Shown here: one piece after another, positions 33,167 through 42,363 of the stretch | Layout of the letters: each line of letters begins with the position of its first letter | How positions within the stretch are numbered: the stretch's first letter is position 1 | NCBI GenBank assembly: GCA_017303675.1 | Contig: JAFLBX010000001.1 | Span: 941,970-1,005,969, forward strand | Direction of reading: 5' to 3' | DNA: 64,000 bases | From: Ignavibacteria bacterium | GTDB lineage: Bacteria; Bacteroidota; Ignavibacteria; Tepidaquicellales; OLB5 | The notes under the pieces: model-generated | Told to the model about the DNA's origin: nothing | Seen by the model: the letters and a program-made list of their open reading frames with translations, nothing else | Database searches by the model: none | Program-made: the position numbers and the translations under genes

Positions 33167-34444
33167 ATGTCTTTGTTGAAAGCAAAACTTGCTTCTCAAG
33201 TTCCGGATTTGAAGGATCGAGTACGGAATTTGGGAAAGAATCACGGAAGTAAAGTTATTTCCGAAGTATCAGTTGAACAGGTTCTGGGCGGCATGAGAGG
33301 AATTAAATCACTTATCTGCGATACATCAGAAGTTGGCCTCGATTACGGGCTGGTGATAAGAGGAATCCCTATTCTTGAATTAACCGATAAGCTTCCTGAG
33401 GATGTACTCTGGCTTATGCTTACAGGCTCACTGCCCACCGAAGAAGAATCAAAAGACCTTCAAAAAGAGCTGAATGCAAGAATGGATGTTCCTGATTTCA
33501 TTTGGAACATACTTGATGCATTCCCGAAGGATGCTCACCCGATGAATATGCTTAGTGCGCTTGTAACCGCATTGGGGTATGAGTCAAAATTCAGGCGTGA
33601 ATATGATAAGGGCTTAAAGAAAGATCTTTACTGGGATTATACCCTGGAAGACTCACTTGATCTTATCGCAAAAATGCCGGTAATAGCATCAGCAATTTAC
33701 AGGAAAAGATTCAGCAAGGGCGAAAGGATCGCTCCGAAAAAGGATCTTGACTGGGGCGCTAACTATGCGTATATGCTGGGTATAGAAGGCAACATGGATG
33801 AATGGTACAAGCTGATGAGGATGTATATGGTTGTGCACTGTGATCATGAAAGCGGTAACGTAAGCGCGTTCACTTCACATGTGGTCGGCTCTGCATTAAG
33901 CGATCCGTATTATTCACTTGCTGCCGGATTGAACGGCCTTGCAGGCCCGCTGCACGGACTTGCAAACCAGGAATGCCTGAAGTTTGTTATAGAGCTGCTT
34001 AACCATTTCGGCAAGGTGCCAAGTGATGACGAGCTGAGAAGCTTTGCAAAAGACAGGCTTGATAAAGGTTTGGTAATTCCCGGTTACGGGCATGCGGTTT
34101 TAAGGGTAACTGACCCCAGGTTCACAGCGTCACTTGACTGGGGAAAGAAAGTTATACCCAATGATGACCGTTTTGTTGTAGTTGAAAAACTGTTCAATAT
34201 TGTTCCTGATCTTTTAATCGAACAGGGCAAGGCTAAAGACCCCTGGCCCAATGTGGATGCGGCTACCGGCGCTTTGTTATATCACTACGGTATCAAAGAA
34301 TTTGAATATTATACTGTGATATTCAGCGTTTCAAGAGCGCTTGGAATTTGCTCACAGCTTATATTAAGCCGTGCGATGGGCGAGCCTATCACAAGGCCTA
34401 AATCAGTAACTATGGACTGGCTTGAAAAAGCAGTCAATAAATAG
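33167..34444 (+). CDS. gltA: Citrate (Si)-synthase, eukaryote-like type
   Basis: A 425-residue citrate synthase, which condenses acetyl-CoA and oxaloacetate in the TCA cycle. The catalytic-region motifs are clear: VVHCDHESGNVSAF, GLAGPLHGLANQE with the substrate-activating His, and VIPGYGHAVLRVTDPR with the second catalytic His. The N-terminal region (LLKAKLASQVPDLKDRVRNLGKNHGSKVISEVSVEQVLGGMRGIKSL) is of the mitochondrial/type I form rather than the hexameric E. coli type. Bacteroidota and Ignavibacteria commonly carry this form. It is the first gene of a plus-strand series; the next gene begins after 46 bp. Confidence 0.94.
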   Translation: MSLLKAKLASQVPDLKDRVRNLGKNHGSKVISEVSVEQVLGGMRGIKSLICDTSEVGLDYGLVIRGIPILELTDKLPEDVLWLMLTGSLPTEEESKDLQKELNARMDVPDFIWNILDAFPKDAHPMNMLSALVTALGYESKFRREYDKGLKKDLYWDYTLEDSLDLIAKMPVIASAIYRKRFSKGERIAPKKDLDWGANYAYMLGIEGNMDEWYKLMRMYMVVHCDHESGNVSAFTSHVVGSALSDPYYSLAAGLNGLAGPLHGLANQECLKFVIELLNHFGKVPSDDELRSFAKDRLDKGLVIPGYGHAVLRVTDPRFTASLDWGKKVIPNDDRFVVVEKLFNIVPDLLIEQGKAKDPWPNVDAATGALLYHYGIKEFEYYTVIFSVSRALGICSQLILSRAMGEPITRPKSVTMDWLEKAVNK

Positions 34445-34490
34445 TGAAACACGGGATCAAGCTTCATTTTTTATAACAAATTAATTTTAT

Positions 34491-35615
34491 TTGGAAGAAC
34501 AAACACAAAATTCTGATAACTCCCGTCCTCCTGAAGAAATTCAGGAACAAGTTAATTTAAGCAATGATACCGCAGAGAACGGAAGTAAAAATGCTTTGAG
34601 GTATTTATTGCCTCTTCTGCTTTGTGTTTTTCTTTTTGCAGGGTTTACACAGGAGCCATTAAATAAAAGATCTGTTACTAAAAATAACTCGCAGGTTACT
34701 TCCGATTCAGAAGATGATAATGCGCCGAAGATAAATCTTTCAGCGCTGCTTGCAGCTGAGGAGTTTTCAAAAAACCTCCGTGACACTATTTATACAAATG
34801 ATAATGTATGGCTTGAGTTCAGAATTGATCAGCAAATGCTTTATGTGCATTACAAAGACGGAAGATTAGTAAAATATCCTGTTTCATCAGGTATTGCCGG
34901 CGCTCATAAAAGTGTAAGCTCAAGGCCCGGTCTCTTTGCGATATTCCACATGAATGAAGTTCATAAATCCTCGCAGTTCAACTCTCAGCTTAACTACTTT
35001 ATGGCTTTTAATATGGGTTCAGGTTTTCATGGACTTCCGGGCACAGGTTATTATGTTCATTTAGGAGTAAGGCCTTCCTCTCATGGATGCGTAAGAATGA
35101 GAAACGAAGATGCAAGGGAATTGTTCAAACAGTGTAAAATTGGAACGCTTGTTCTTGCTCATAAAGGACACACCAACAGGGTCGTAGCTTTTGCACCTGA
35201 AGGTTTTACAAATGATGCTGAATATACAAAGGAAGATTATATTAATATGCTTGCTTATAATCTTGGTACAATAATGGAAGGCAAGTATTTTATCAATCCC
35301 CCCAAAAGATTTATACTTGATGGCACTGTTATTCCTAAAATAGGGGTTAATGTTCTTTCAACTGAAGAGATCCCCGAAAAGCAGGTGCTGCCTTTCGTAA
35401 TAGCTAAGTTCGAAAGCAAACCGGATTTTCTGAATAACAGGTATTCAGCTTCAGGAAATATTACCGAGCCTGTGAATTTAGCAGAGAACTTTGGTATACC
35501 TGAAGGTGATTCAGTAATTACAGAAAGCCGTCAGATTTCGGTCGCCCCCGAAATGATAAAACGTTATTTTCATAATCCATTGGGAATACTGCCTTATTTT
35601 CCGCCTAATCAATAA
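34491..35615 (+). CDS. L,D-transpeptidase (YkuD) family protein, membrane-anchored
   Basis: A 374-residue protein beginning at TTG, the only initiation codon upstream of the membrane segment. A polar N-terminus of 36 residues is followed by one transmembrane helix (about 37-53), a linker, and a YkuD domain (about 105-225). The catalytic motif SHGCVRM has Cys200, with His180 in GSGFHG and His190 in YYVHLG nearby. The family cross-links peptidoglycan through 3-3 bonds or attaches proteins to it. The C-terminal 140 residues have no recognised domain. No Shine-Dalgarno is seen. It probably shares a transcript with gltA. Confidence 0.88.
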   Translation: MEEQTQNSDNSRPPEEIQEQVNLSNDTAENGSKNALRYLLPLLLCVFLFAGFTQEPLNKRSVTKNNSQVTSDSEDDNAPKINLSALLAAEEFSKNLRDTIYTNDNVWLEFRIDQQMLYVHYKDGRLVKYPVSSGIAGAHKSVSSRPGLFAIFHMNEVHKSSQFNSQLNYFMAFNMGSGFHGLPGTGYYVHLGVRPSSHGCVRMRNEDARELFKQCKIGTLVLAHKGHTNRVVAFAPEGFTNDAEYTKEDYINMLAYNLGTIMEGKYFINPPKRFILDGTVIPKIGVNVLSTEEIPEKQVLPFVIAKFESKPDFLNNRYSASGNITEPVNLAENFGIPEGDSVITESRQISVAPEMIKRYFHNPLGILPYFPPNQ

Positions 35616-35638
35616 GTTAATACAAAAAAATAGAATTT

Positions 35639-35938
35639 ATGGTAAAACTTGTAGCAATGTATAAAACTCCGGCTGATGTGGAAATGTTTGAAAAACATTA
35701 TTTTGAAAAACACATGCCGTTAGTAAATGTTATTCCGGGACTTATAAAATCCGAAGTATCAAAGCTTAAGGTGCTTCCCGGAACAGAATCTGAATATTAT
35801 ATGATGACTGAAATGTATTATGAGGATATGGATTCTTTTAATGCGGCAATGGGCTCTCCTGAAGGCAAGGCTTCAGCCAGAGATCTTGTCAATTTTGCCA
35901 AAGACAGGGTTGATTTTTTCCTTGGAAAAGTAAAGTAG
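35639..35938 (+). CDS. EthD family protein
   Basis: A 99-residue ferredoxin-like alpha/beta-barrel protein. MVKLVAMYKTPADVEMFEKHYFEKHMPLVNVIPGLIKSEVSKL contains the DxxxFxxHYxxxHxPL pattern of EthD proteins (the second His is H25), and the MGSPEGKASARDLVNF helix closes the fold. EthD proteins act as small monooxygenase or dehydratase-like dimers; the name comes from ethyl tert-butyl ether degradation, but most family members have unknown substrates. It follows the transpeptidase gene by 23 bp. No Shine-Dalgarno is visible. Confidence 0.85.
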   Translation: MVKLVAMYKTPADVEMFEKHYFEKHMPLVNVIPGLIKSEVSKLKVLPGTESEYYMMTEMYYEDMDSFNAAMGSPEGKASARDLVNFAKDRVDFFLGKVK

Positions 35939-36113
35939 TTAACTGATGTTTTTAACTGTTTTTTAATAATTTTAGCAAAAAGTGGGCTTGTATTTATTTT
36001 CTTTTTTATCTATTATGCAGTCCAATCTTGTTAAAAATTGGAACAAAATTTATACTTTTAGTGTATAAATTGTAAGAAATTCATAAATAGTTTTATATTT
36101 TAACGGAGGTAAT

Positions 36114-36911
36114 ATGGTTACCGATAACATAGATATCCTGCAGGATACAGGATACGGTGCGACAGAGCTAAAAAAAACATACCAGAAATATCTGCAGCGC
36201 GGACTTATATTTGCCATTTTGATCCATGGATTTATAATCGGCACTTATTTATTTGCCAATTACATCAGCAAAATGGAAGAACAGAAGAAGACTGATATAC
36301 AGCAAAGGATAATCAATGTCAGTGATCTTGAACCGCCGCCATCGGCAAATGATGAAGAAGAACCGCCGCCGCCGAAAATTGAAGAGCCGCCTGTTGCTCC
36401 TCCAAAAGATCTTACAGCTTTAACACCTGAGCCGGTTGCTAAGGAAAAAGCTGAAGAGCAGACAATTAAAACACAGCAGGAGCTTGAAGAAATTAAAGCA
36501 CCCGTTGGCAACAATGATTCGGGTAAGTTCCAATACACAGGCAATGTAAAGGTTGAAGAAAAGAAGATTGAAGAAAAGATAGAGAAGAAGGAAAAAGTTG
36601 TTGAGGAAAAAACGGTGTTCCAGTCTTTTGAAGTTGAGAAAGCTCCGGAATGCGTAAATCTTTCACAGGTAAGATCCTCAATGAGATATCCTGAAATTGC
36701 AAGAGAAGCCGGAATGGAAGGAAGAGTAACTGTTAAAGTGCTTGTTGGACCTGATGGAAATGTATTAAAAGTTGGTTCAGTAAGCGGACCTGATGTATTT
36801 CATGATGAAGTAAGAGATAAAGCAAGTAACCTTCAGTTCACTCCCGGTCTTCAGAACGGAAAACCTGTAAAGGTTTGGGTTACTGTACCGTTTAACTTTA
36901 AGCTGAATTAA
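36114..36911 (+). CDS. tonB: Energy transducer TonB
   Basis: A 265-residue TonB. A cytoplasmic N-terminus of about 30 residues precedes one transmembrane helix (about 30-50, LIFAILIHGFIIGTYLFANYI). A Pro/Glu-rich periplasmic spacer (EPPPPKIEEPPVAPPK, then Glu/Lys-rich to about 170) follows. The C-terminal TonB domain begins at MRYPEIAREAGMEGRVTVKVLVGPDGNVLKVGSVSGPD and ends TVPFNFKLN. It links the inner-membrane ExbB/ExbD motor to outer-membrane receptors. The strong GGAGG Shine-Dalgarno is unusual in this window. ExbB and ExbD genes are not next to it. Its own promoter probably lies in the 175-bp gap upstream. Confidence 0.93.
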   Translation: MVTDNIDILQDTGYGATELKKTYQKYLQRGLIFAILIHGFIIGTYLFANYISKMEEQKKTDIQQRIINVSDLEPPPSANDEEEPPPPKIEEPPVAPPKDLTALTPEPVAKEKAEEQTIKTQQELEEIKAPVGNNDSGKFQYTGNVKVEEKKIEEKIEKKEKVVEEKTVFQSFEVEKAPECVNLSQVRSSMRYPEIAREAGMEGRVTVKVLVGPDGNVLKVGSVSGPDVFHDEVRDKASNLQFTPGLQNGKPVKVWVTVPFNFKLN

Positions 36912-36976
36912 TACCCTGTGCAGGCATAGCCTGTACACCGGATATAACGCGGCTTTAATATGATGTGATATTATAA

Positions 36977-37210
36977 TTGAAAGTATATAATTATTTTACA
37001 ATAGGAATTTCCCTCATCTTCTTGGTGATGGGAATTCTTATTTTAACAGGTGCCTATAACACAGGCGAGCTGTTCAAGAATAACGAATTTTTCCGCTGGA
37101 TATTCGGGGGGATACTGGTAATATACGGAATTTTCAGGGCCTATAACGCATATCTTAAAATGCAGAACCAGGGCAAAAAACTGAGATATTACGACAGGGA
37201 AGAAGATTAG
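36977..37210 (+). CDS. Small two-TM membrane protein (77 aa)
   Basis: A 77-residue protein starting at TTG with two transmembrane helices (about residues 7-25 and 38-57: ISLIFLVMGILILTGAYN and FFRWIFGGILVIYGIFRAY) and a basic cytoplasmic tail ending YYDREED. No known domain. It lies 65 bp after tonB and 33 bp before the PstS-like gene, so it is likely part of the TonB transcript. Small proteins of this form accompany TonB/PstS-like/TPR clusters in Bacteroidota, which supports a real gene. The function is unknown. Confidence 0.78.
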   Translation: MKVYNYFTIGISLIFLVMGILILTGAYNTGELFKNNEFFRWIFGGILVIYGIFRAYNAYLKMQNQGKKLRYYDREED

Positions 37211-37243
37211 AACGAAATCCTCACCATAAATGTTAAAAATTAT

Positions 37244-38185
37244 ATGAGAGCCGAAATAAAAAAAGTATTGTTATTTGCGGCAGTTTTCAGCGTAATAACA
37301 ATCAGCGCTTGTGATTATACAATGAAAAAATCCGTTTCCACTACCGGTGAGCTTACCGTTGGGGTGGATGAAGGGATATCTCCCGTAGTAAAAGAAGAAG
37401 CTTCGGAATTTATGAGGCTGAACACTGATGCAAAAGTTACCCTTAATATTAAAACCACCAAAGAAGTAATTGCAGACCTGAATAACGGCACATACAAATC
37501 AATTGTTGTAGGCAGAGATCTTACAAAGGAAGAAGCCGATATTTTTGCCGCAAATAAAATTGAAATCAAAAAAAGCGCATTCGCGCTTGACGGGATCGGT
37601 GTAATTGTAAATCCGAAGAACCCGCTTACAAAGCTGAATTTTAATGAGCTGAAAAGAATATTTACCGGCGAGCAGAAAGAATGGAACGCTTTGGACGGTG
37701 ATAATAAAGATGTTTACAGCGGTAAAATAAAAGTGTTTATCGCAAGGAAGAACGCATCTGTACATGATATTTTTAAACAGAAGGTACTAGCAGGCGCTGA
37801 GTTTGGCGCAAATGATGTTATTTGCAGCACGTCATCACAGATGATGCGTGAAATTAAGGAAGACCCGAACTCTATCGGGTTTATTTCCATGGCCTGGATT
37901 ACGGTATCCAATGATACGCTCGATGAATCAGTTAAACCGCTTAAAATTGCTGCAGTCGATCCTTCAACAGGTGCAATAGGAAATTATGTTGGGCTTCACC
38001 AGGGGTATATTGCAAATAAAACATATCCGCTGATAACCGAAGCGTATATATTTTCAACTGATTTTTCTATGAACCTTTCTGTCGGGTTTACAAGCTTCAT
38101 GTCTTCTTATGACGGGCAAAGAATAGTGTTAAAATCAGGCTTGGTACCGGTAACCCAGCCGGTAAAAATAATACAGCTTAACTAA
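37244..38185 (+). CDS. PstS-like phosphate/substrate-binding lipoprotein
   Basis: A 313-residue periplasmic-binding-protein-like lipoprotein with a signal and lipobox (ITISAC, lipid Cys23) and a two-domain PBP fold. DGIGVIVNPKNPLTKLNFNELKRIFTGEQKEW is the classic PstS/PBP_like_2 segment. SSQMMREIKEDPNSIGFISMAWI and the C-terminal GQRIVLKSGLVPVTQPVKI match the family end. The PstABC transporter genes are absent, so the protein is not a standard phosphate ABC subunit. In Bacteroidota this gene commonly accompanies tonB and a TPR gene, as here. The ligand is unknown. Confidence 0.87.
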   Translation: MRAEIKKVLLFAAVFSVITISACDYTMKKSVSTTGELTVGVDEGISPVVKEEASEFMRLNTDAKVTLNIKTTKEVIADLNNGTYKSIVVGRDLTKEEADIFAANKIEIKKSAFALDGIGVIVNPKNPLTKLNFNELKRIFTGEQKEWNALDGDNKDVYSGKIKVFIARKNASVHDIFKQKVLAGAEFGANDVICSTSSQMMREIKEDPNSIGFISMAWITVSNDTLDESVKPLKIAAVDPSTGAIGNYVGLHQGYIANKTYPLITEAYIFSTDFSMNLSVGFTSFMSSYDGQRIVLKSGLVPVTQPVKIIQLN

Positions 38186-38319
38186 CTGTTTAGCCGTACA
38201 TTTTACAATTTATTACAAAACATCAGCCGATTTCCGGAAACAATTTATTTGAAAAAAGCTTTAAATTAGCAGAATTACTAATTATAAAAGAGAAACTATA
38301 AATTTAATATTATTTGAAA

Positions 38320-39780
38320 ATGTTTACTAAAAATTTGTTAAGAGCGGTTACGTTTTTTATGATATTTGCTGCTGCCATTAATGCGCAGGATAATCTAGAA
38401 AAAGGGATCAATGCAGTTAAAAAAGGTGATTACCTTGGTGCGCTGAACCTGCTTAAAGGGGTTTCTAAAGATTCCTACGATGCAAATTTATATTACGGCA
38501 TTGCACTTTTCCAGACAGGTTCAGTAAAGGATGCAGAAAAGTTTCTGAAAGATGCTGTTAAAAAAGATGAAGAACGCCCTGAAGCATATTCAGCACTGGG
38601 TGAGCTTTATTCATCGCAGAAAAATTACGGCGAAGCTTCTTCACAGTTTGAAAAAGCAAAAAAATACCTTCCGCTTAACAAGACAAAAGACGATCTTGAT
38701 AAAGCAGAAATTGAAACAATTATTGATGTATTAAGCGCTGAAGCGGATAATTTTATTGCTGATGGCAAAGTAGATAAAGCTATAACCTCGCTTACAACCG
38801 CCAAGACATATGATGATAAAAATCCGATGATATACGTGGGTCTTGGAGATGCATATCTTGCCCGCGGCGCTTTTGACCCCGCAAAATCAAATTATGACCA
38901 GGCGCTGAAGCTGAAAACCGGTTATGCGCCGGCATTATATGGTTTAGGAAAGATATCATTTAAACAGAAAAAATACAGCATTGCGCTGGAAAATTATATC
39001 AAGTCTTCAGAATCGGACAATAACTTTGCTCCTGCATTTTTTGAAAAAGGCCTGATGTTCTACCTGCTTGATAAATTTGGAGATGCCATCGAAGCATTTG
39101 AAAGATATGATGTATTAGTGCCCGGTTCACCCAGGGGAAAAACTTATCTTGCAAAATCATATTACGGTAAAGGTGACTATGACAGGGCTCTTGAGATACT
39201 GAATGAAGTGCTTGCTAAGGATCCTGAATACAGTGAAGCAAATAAGTACACAGCATATGTAATGATCGAAAAGAAAGATTATACAAAAGCTGATGAATTC
39301 TTTGCAAAAGTAAAACCTGAGGATCTTAACAGCGAAGATTACACAAAACGCGCAAAGATCCACGTTGATAAAAAGGAATATTCAGAAGCGTATGCAGATC
39401 TTGATAAAGCAGTAGAGCTTGATCCAAATGACGAGAACACATATTTTGAGTACGGCAAAGCTTTGTTTGCCGAGCAGAAATATGCTGATGCCCGTTTAAA
39501 GTTCAGCAAAGCTATAGAGCTTGGTATACTGAATGTTGCAGCTTATGTATATGCAGGCATTTGTGATTTTTACCTGAATGAATTTGAAAAAGGTACACAG
39601 ATATTAACAAAGAGCATAGAGCTTAATCCGAATATCGGAAGCGCATATTTATGGCGCGCAAATAATTATGCCGGTTTTGCAAAAAATGCAGAAGCATGCG
39701 CCGATTATAAAAAATACCTGGAATTTGAACCCAATGACACATTTGCGCAGGAACAGGTAAAAAAATTCTGCGGACAGTAA
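38320..39780 (+). CDS. Exported TPR-repeat protein (about 486 aa)
   Basis: A signal peptide (ending AAAINAQ, about residue 22) is followed by about ten to twelve TPR units that run almost to the C-terminus. Examples are PEAYSALGELYSSQKNYGEASSQF, PMIYVGLGDAYLARGAFDPAKSNYDQAL and NTYFEYGKALFAEQKYADARLKFSKAIEL. TPR proteins are protein-interaction scaffolds in the periplasm or outer membrane. A TTG start two codons upstream (38314) is an alternative. It follows the PstS-like gene by about 130 bp and belongs with the TonB-associated set. No enzymatic motif is seen. Confidence 0.9.
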   Translation: MFTKNLLRAVTFFMIFAAAINAQDNLEKGINAVKKGDYLGALNLLKGVSKDSYDANLYYGIALFQTGSVKDAEKFLKDAVKKDEERPEAYSALGELYSSQKNYGEASSQFEKAKKYLPLNKTKDDLDKAEIETIIDVLSAEADNFIADGKVDKAITSLTTAKTYDDKNPMIYVGLGDAYLARGAFDPAKSNYDQALKLKTGYAPALYGLGKISFKQKKYSIALENYIKSSESDNNFAPAFFEKGLMFYLLDKFGDAIEAFERYDVLVPGSPRGKTYLAKSYYGKGDYDRALEILNEVLAKDPEYSEANKYTAYVMIEKKDYTKADEFFAKVKPEDLNSEDYTKRAKIHVDKKEYSEAYADLDKAVELDPNDENTYFEYGKALFAEQKYADARLKFSKAIELGILNVAAYVYAGICDFYLNEFEKGTQILTKSIELNPNIGSAYLWRANNYAGFAKNAEACADYKKYLEFEPNDTFAQEQVKKFCGQ

Positions 39781-39798
39781 CAGAAGGTAGAGATAAAA

Positions 39799-41169
39799 AT
39801 GGCAGACTTAAAGGATTTTATTGCAGGTAGTAAAGACAGGTATTTATCTGAGCTTAAACAGTTTTTAAAATTTCCAAGTATCAGTACTAACCCTGAAAAC
39901 AAAAAGGATGTACTGGAATGTGCTGAATATTTAAAAAAGCACATGGAATCGATCGGTATGCAGAATGCCAAAGTGTATCCGACAAAAGGCCACCCGGTGG
40001 TTTATTCTGACTGGCTTAATGCCGGAGCTGATAAGCCTACTGTGCTTATTTACGGACATTATGATGTGCAGCCCGTGGACCCGGTTGAGCTGTGGACATC
40101 GCCGCCGTTTGAAGCAGATATCCGTGGAGAAAATATTTATGCGCGCGGCTCTGCCGATGATAAAGGACAGGTGTTTATTCACCTGAAAGCCATTGAAGCC
40201 CACCTAAGCCGGAATAAAACCCTGCCTGTAAACATAAAGCTGTTAATAGAAGGTGAAGAAGAAATTGGCAGCGTTCACCTGGGTGATTTTATAAAGGATA
40301 ATGTAGAGCTGCTGAGGTGTGATGTTATAGTTGTATCAGATACATCAATGTTCTCAAAAGAGCTTCCCGCATTAGGTTACGCCTTAAGAGGCTTATGTTA
40401 TATGCAGGTTGATGTTACAGGTCCGAACCGCGATCTTCATTCAGGCCAGTATGGCGGATCTGTTGAAAACCCGATAAATGCCCTGGCTGAAATGATTTCA
40501 AAGATGAAAGATGCTGACGGAAAAATTCTGATAGACGGGTTTTATGATGATGTGGCTCCATTAAGCAAAGAAGAAAAAGAGAATTTTGAAAAGCTTCCTT
40601 TTGATGATAAGGAATACGCTAAAGGACTCGAAGTAGATGAGCTGGCAGGTGAAAAAGGCTACAGTACACTTGAAAGGATATGGTCAAGGCCGACGCTTGA
40701 TTGCAACGGTATATGGGGCGGGTTTACAGGTGAAGGAGCCAAAACTGTTCTGCCATCAAAAGCATCAGCAAAGATCAGCATGAGGCTTGTACCGAACCAG
40801 GACCCCGATAATATAGCGGAGCTGTTTGTAAAATTTGTAAAGAAGATCGCGCCGAAAAGCATTAAGGTTGATGTTTATGGTCAGCATCACGGCAAGCCGT
40901 GGATCTCGCCGATAGACAGCAAATGGAACCAGGCAGCAATCCGGGCTCTAAAGGCAGGTTTTGGCAAAGAACCTGTTTTTATGAGAGAAGGCGGTTCTAT
41001 ACCGATCGTTTTTACGCTGGAAGAATATCTTAAAGCACCTACGGTGCTTTTGGGTTTCGGTCTGCCTGATGAAAATGCGCACTCTCCGGATGAACACCTG
41101 AACCTAAATAATTTTTTTAACGGAATTCAGACGAGCGCAGTTTTTTATAATGAAATAGCTAAGGCTTAA
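39799..41169 (+). CDS. M20 family dipeptidase
   Basis: A 456-residue M20/M25/M40 metallopeptidase. Zinc-binding motifs appear in order: YGHYDVQPVDP (first His/Asp), ARGSADDKGQ (bridging Asp), EGEEEIGS (catalytic Glu pair), VSDTSM, and near the C-terminus FGLPDENAHSPDEHLN (last His). The dimerisation domain (about 190-310, starting VDVTGPNRDLHSGQYGGSVENP) is present. It acts as a cytosolic dipeptidase or carboxypeptidase of the CNDP/PepV-like group. No signal peptide is seen. It follows the TPR gene by 18 bp, so it may be expressed with it. Confidence 0.93.
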   Translation: MADLKDFIAGSKDRYLSELKQFLKFPSISTNPENKKDVLECAEYLKKHMESIGMQNAKVYPTKGHPVVYSDWLNAGADKPTVLIYGHYDVQPVDPVELWTSPPFEADIRGENIYARGSADDKGQVFIHLKAIEAHLSRNKTLPVNIKLLIEGEEEIGSVHLGDFIKDNVELLRCDVIVVSDTSMFSKELPALGYALRGLCYMQVDVTGPNRDLHSGQYGGSVENPINALAEMISKMKDADGKILIDGFYDDVAPLSKEEKENFEKLPFDDKEYAKGLEVDELAGEKGYSTLERIWSRPTLDCNGIWGGFTGEGAKTVLPSKASAKISMRLVPNQDPDNIAELFVKFVKKIAPKSIKVDVYGQHHGKPWISPIDSKWNQAAIRALKAGFGKEPVFMREGGSIPIVFTLEEYLKAPTVLLGFGLPDENAHSPDEHLNLNNFFNGIQTSAVFYNEIAKA

Positions 41170-41268
41170 TTACTAATTTTAATGGGATTGAATATATTAT
41201 AGTTAAATTCTATCTTTAAATAATATCAGTAATTTAAGTTTAGATAAAACACGGAGTTAGAATATATA

Positions 41269-41583
41269 ATGCAGCCAAAAATTAAAAGTAAAAAAACTCA
41301 GATAGGAAAATCCAAGGTTAAGAAGGAATTTTCCTTTCCGCTGGAAAAAGAGAATTTTATGATAATAGGATTAGGCATACTGCTCCTTATCATAGGTTAT
41401 TTTCTTATGTCTGAAAATTCAGTTGACGGATTTTTACCTACTGTAGTTGCTCCAATATTACTGGTTGCGGGATATTGTGTTGTAATTCCCTACGGTATTC
41501 TTAAAAAACCGAAGAGTGAAATGGTATCTGCGCCTGCAGAAGTAAATCAGGAAGCTGAAACATCAAATATAAAAACCAGCTAA
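41269..41583 (+). CDS. DUF3098 membrane protein
   Basis: A 104-residue protein with a basic N-terminus, the conserved FSFPLEKENFMIIGLGILLLIIGYFLM (first transmembrane helix about residues 31-48), and a second helix (about 60-80). The DUF3098 family is found mainly in Bacteroidota; members lie near cell-division genes in many genomes, but no function is established. A promoter-like TTG (41188-41190) N20 TATCTTTA (41211-41218, one mismatch) and a Shine-Dalgarno CGGAG precede it. It is followed by a strong terminator. Confidence 0.88.
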   Translation: MQPKIKSKKTQIGKSKVKKEFSFPLEKENFMIIGLGILLLIIGYFLMSENSVDGFLPTVVAPILLVAGYCVVIPYGILKKPKSEMVSAPAEVNQEAETSNIKTS

Positions 41584-41601
41584 GTACGATCATAAATATT
41601 T

Positions 41602-41638
41602 CAAAAAAAAAGAAGAGCAGCCGCTCTTCTTTTTTTTG
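41602..41638. terminator. Bidirectional intrinsic terminator after the DUF3098 gene
   Basis: AGAAGAGC/GCTCTTCT with an AGCC loop (41611-41630), flanked by A and T runs on both sides. Confidence 0.92.
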
Positions 41639-41644
41639 AAATAA

Positions 41645-41680
41645 ATAACCCCGGTACTGTTTATGCCGGGGTTATAACGT
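41645..41680 (-). terminator. Hairpin downstream of the beta-barrel gene, likely terminator
   Basis: ATAACCCCGG (41645-41654) and CCGGGGTTAT (41666-41675) form a perfect 10-bp stem, followed on the reverse strand by TTATTT. It serves the minus-strand gene ending at 41707. Confidence 0.7.
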
Positions 41681-41706
41681 CAATAGGTGAATATAGAAGG
41701 ATGGAA

Positions 41707-42327
41707 TTATAATTTAAATCTTAAGCCGGTTGTCAACTGTATACCTGTTGTTTTAGTAGTTGAAGCAGGATTATTTTTCTGAATATTTGAAAGTCCCAAT
41801 GAATAACCAAACTGTCCAAAAATATCCATGGTTGGGGCAACCTTGAAATCTAAACCGCCTCCAAACATAAGACCAAAATCGATAGTTTCAACATTAGAGC
41901 TCACATCCTGTGAAGAGGATGTACCTCCTGTTGGTGTTTGTGAGTAGGTTGCAGATAAAATAAATCCAAGGTTCGGACCTGCAAAAATATATGGTTTTAT
42001 TTCAGTGAGAGGAAATTTTACTTTTAATAAAGCGTCAATTTCGATAACACTTAAGCTGTTCGAAGCTACTCCATCTGCTCCGGAATATGAATTACCTTTA
42101 GTAATAAACCTGATCCCCGGTGCAATTGAAAACTGAGGTGAAATACTTGCATCTAACATACCTCCAATAATAAAACCGGTTTTTGAACCGAATGAAGTTG
42201 AAGGTGTTTGATTTGCGTTTGCAATGTTTATTCCCGCTTCAAAACCCAGTGAAAGTTTAGATTGTGAATAAACAGATACTGTTGTAACCACCAGTAATAA
42301 TGCTAACAAAATTGTTCTGATTTTCAT
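41707..42327 (-). CDS. Outer-membrane beta-barrel protein (PorT-like)
   Basis: A 206-residue protein with a signal peptide (ending SVYSQ, about residue 22). An eight-stranded barrel-type sequence follows, with repeated alternating strands (LSLGFEAGINIANA, FIIGGMLDASISPQFSIAPGIRFITKG, PYIFAGPNLGFILSATYS, FGLMFGGGLDFKVAP) and a C-terminal strand ending in Leu (LTTGLRFKL). This is the porin-family OMP_b-brl pattern of Bacteroidota. Such barrels are outer-membrane proteins of mostly unknown role. It follows a small lipoprotein gene by 36 bp, probably in one operon. Confidence 0.88.
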   Translation of the reverse strand: MKIRTILLALLLVVTTVSVYSQSKLSLGFEAGINIANANQTPSTSFGSKTGFIIGGMLDASISPQFSIAPGIRFITKGNSYSGADGVASNSLSVIEIDALLKVKFPLTEIKPYIFAGPNLGFILSATYSQTPTGGTSSSQDVSSNVETIDFGLMFGGGLDFKVAPTMDIFGQFGYSLGLSNIQKNNPASTTKTTGIQLTTGLRFKL

Positions 42328-42363
42328 TTTTTTCTCCTTTAGTTTGAAATATTTATAGTTTGT

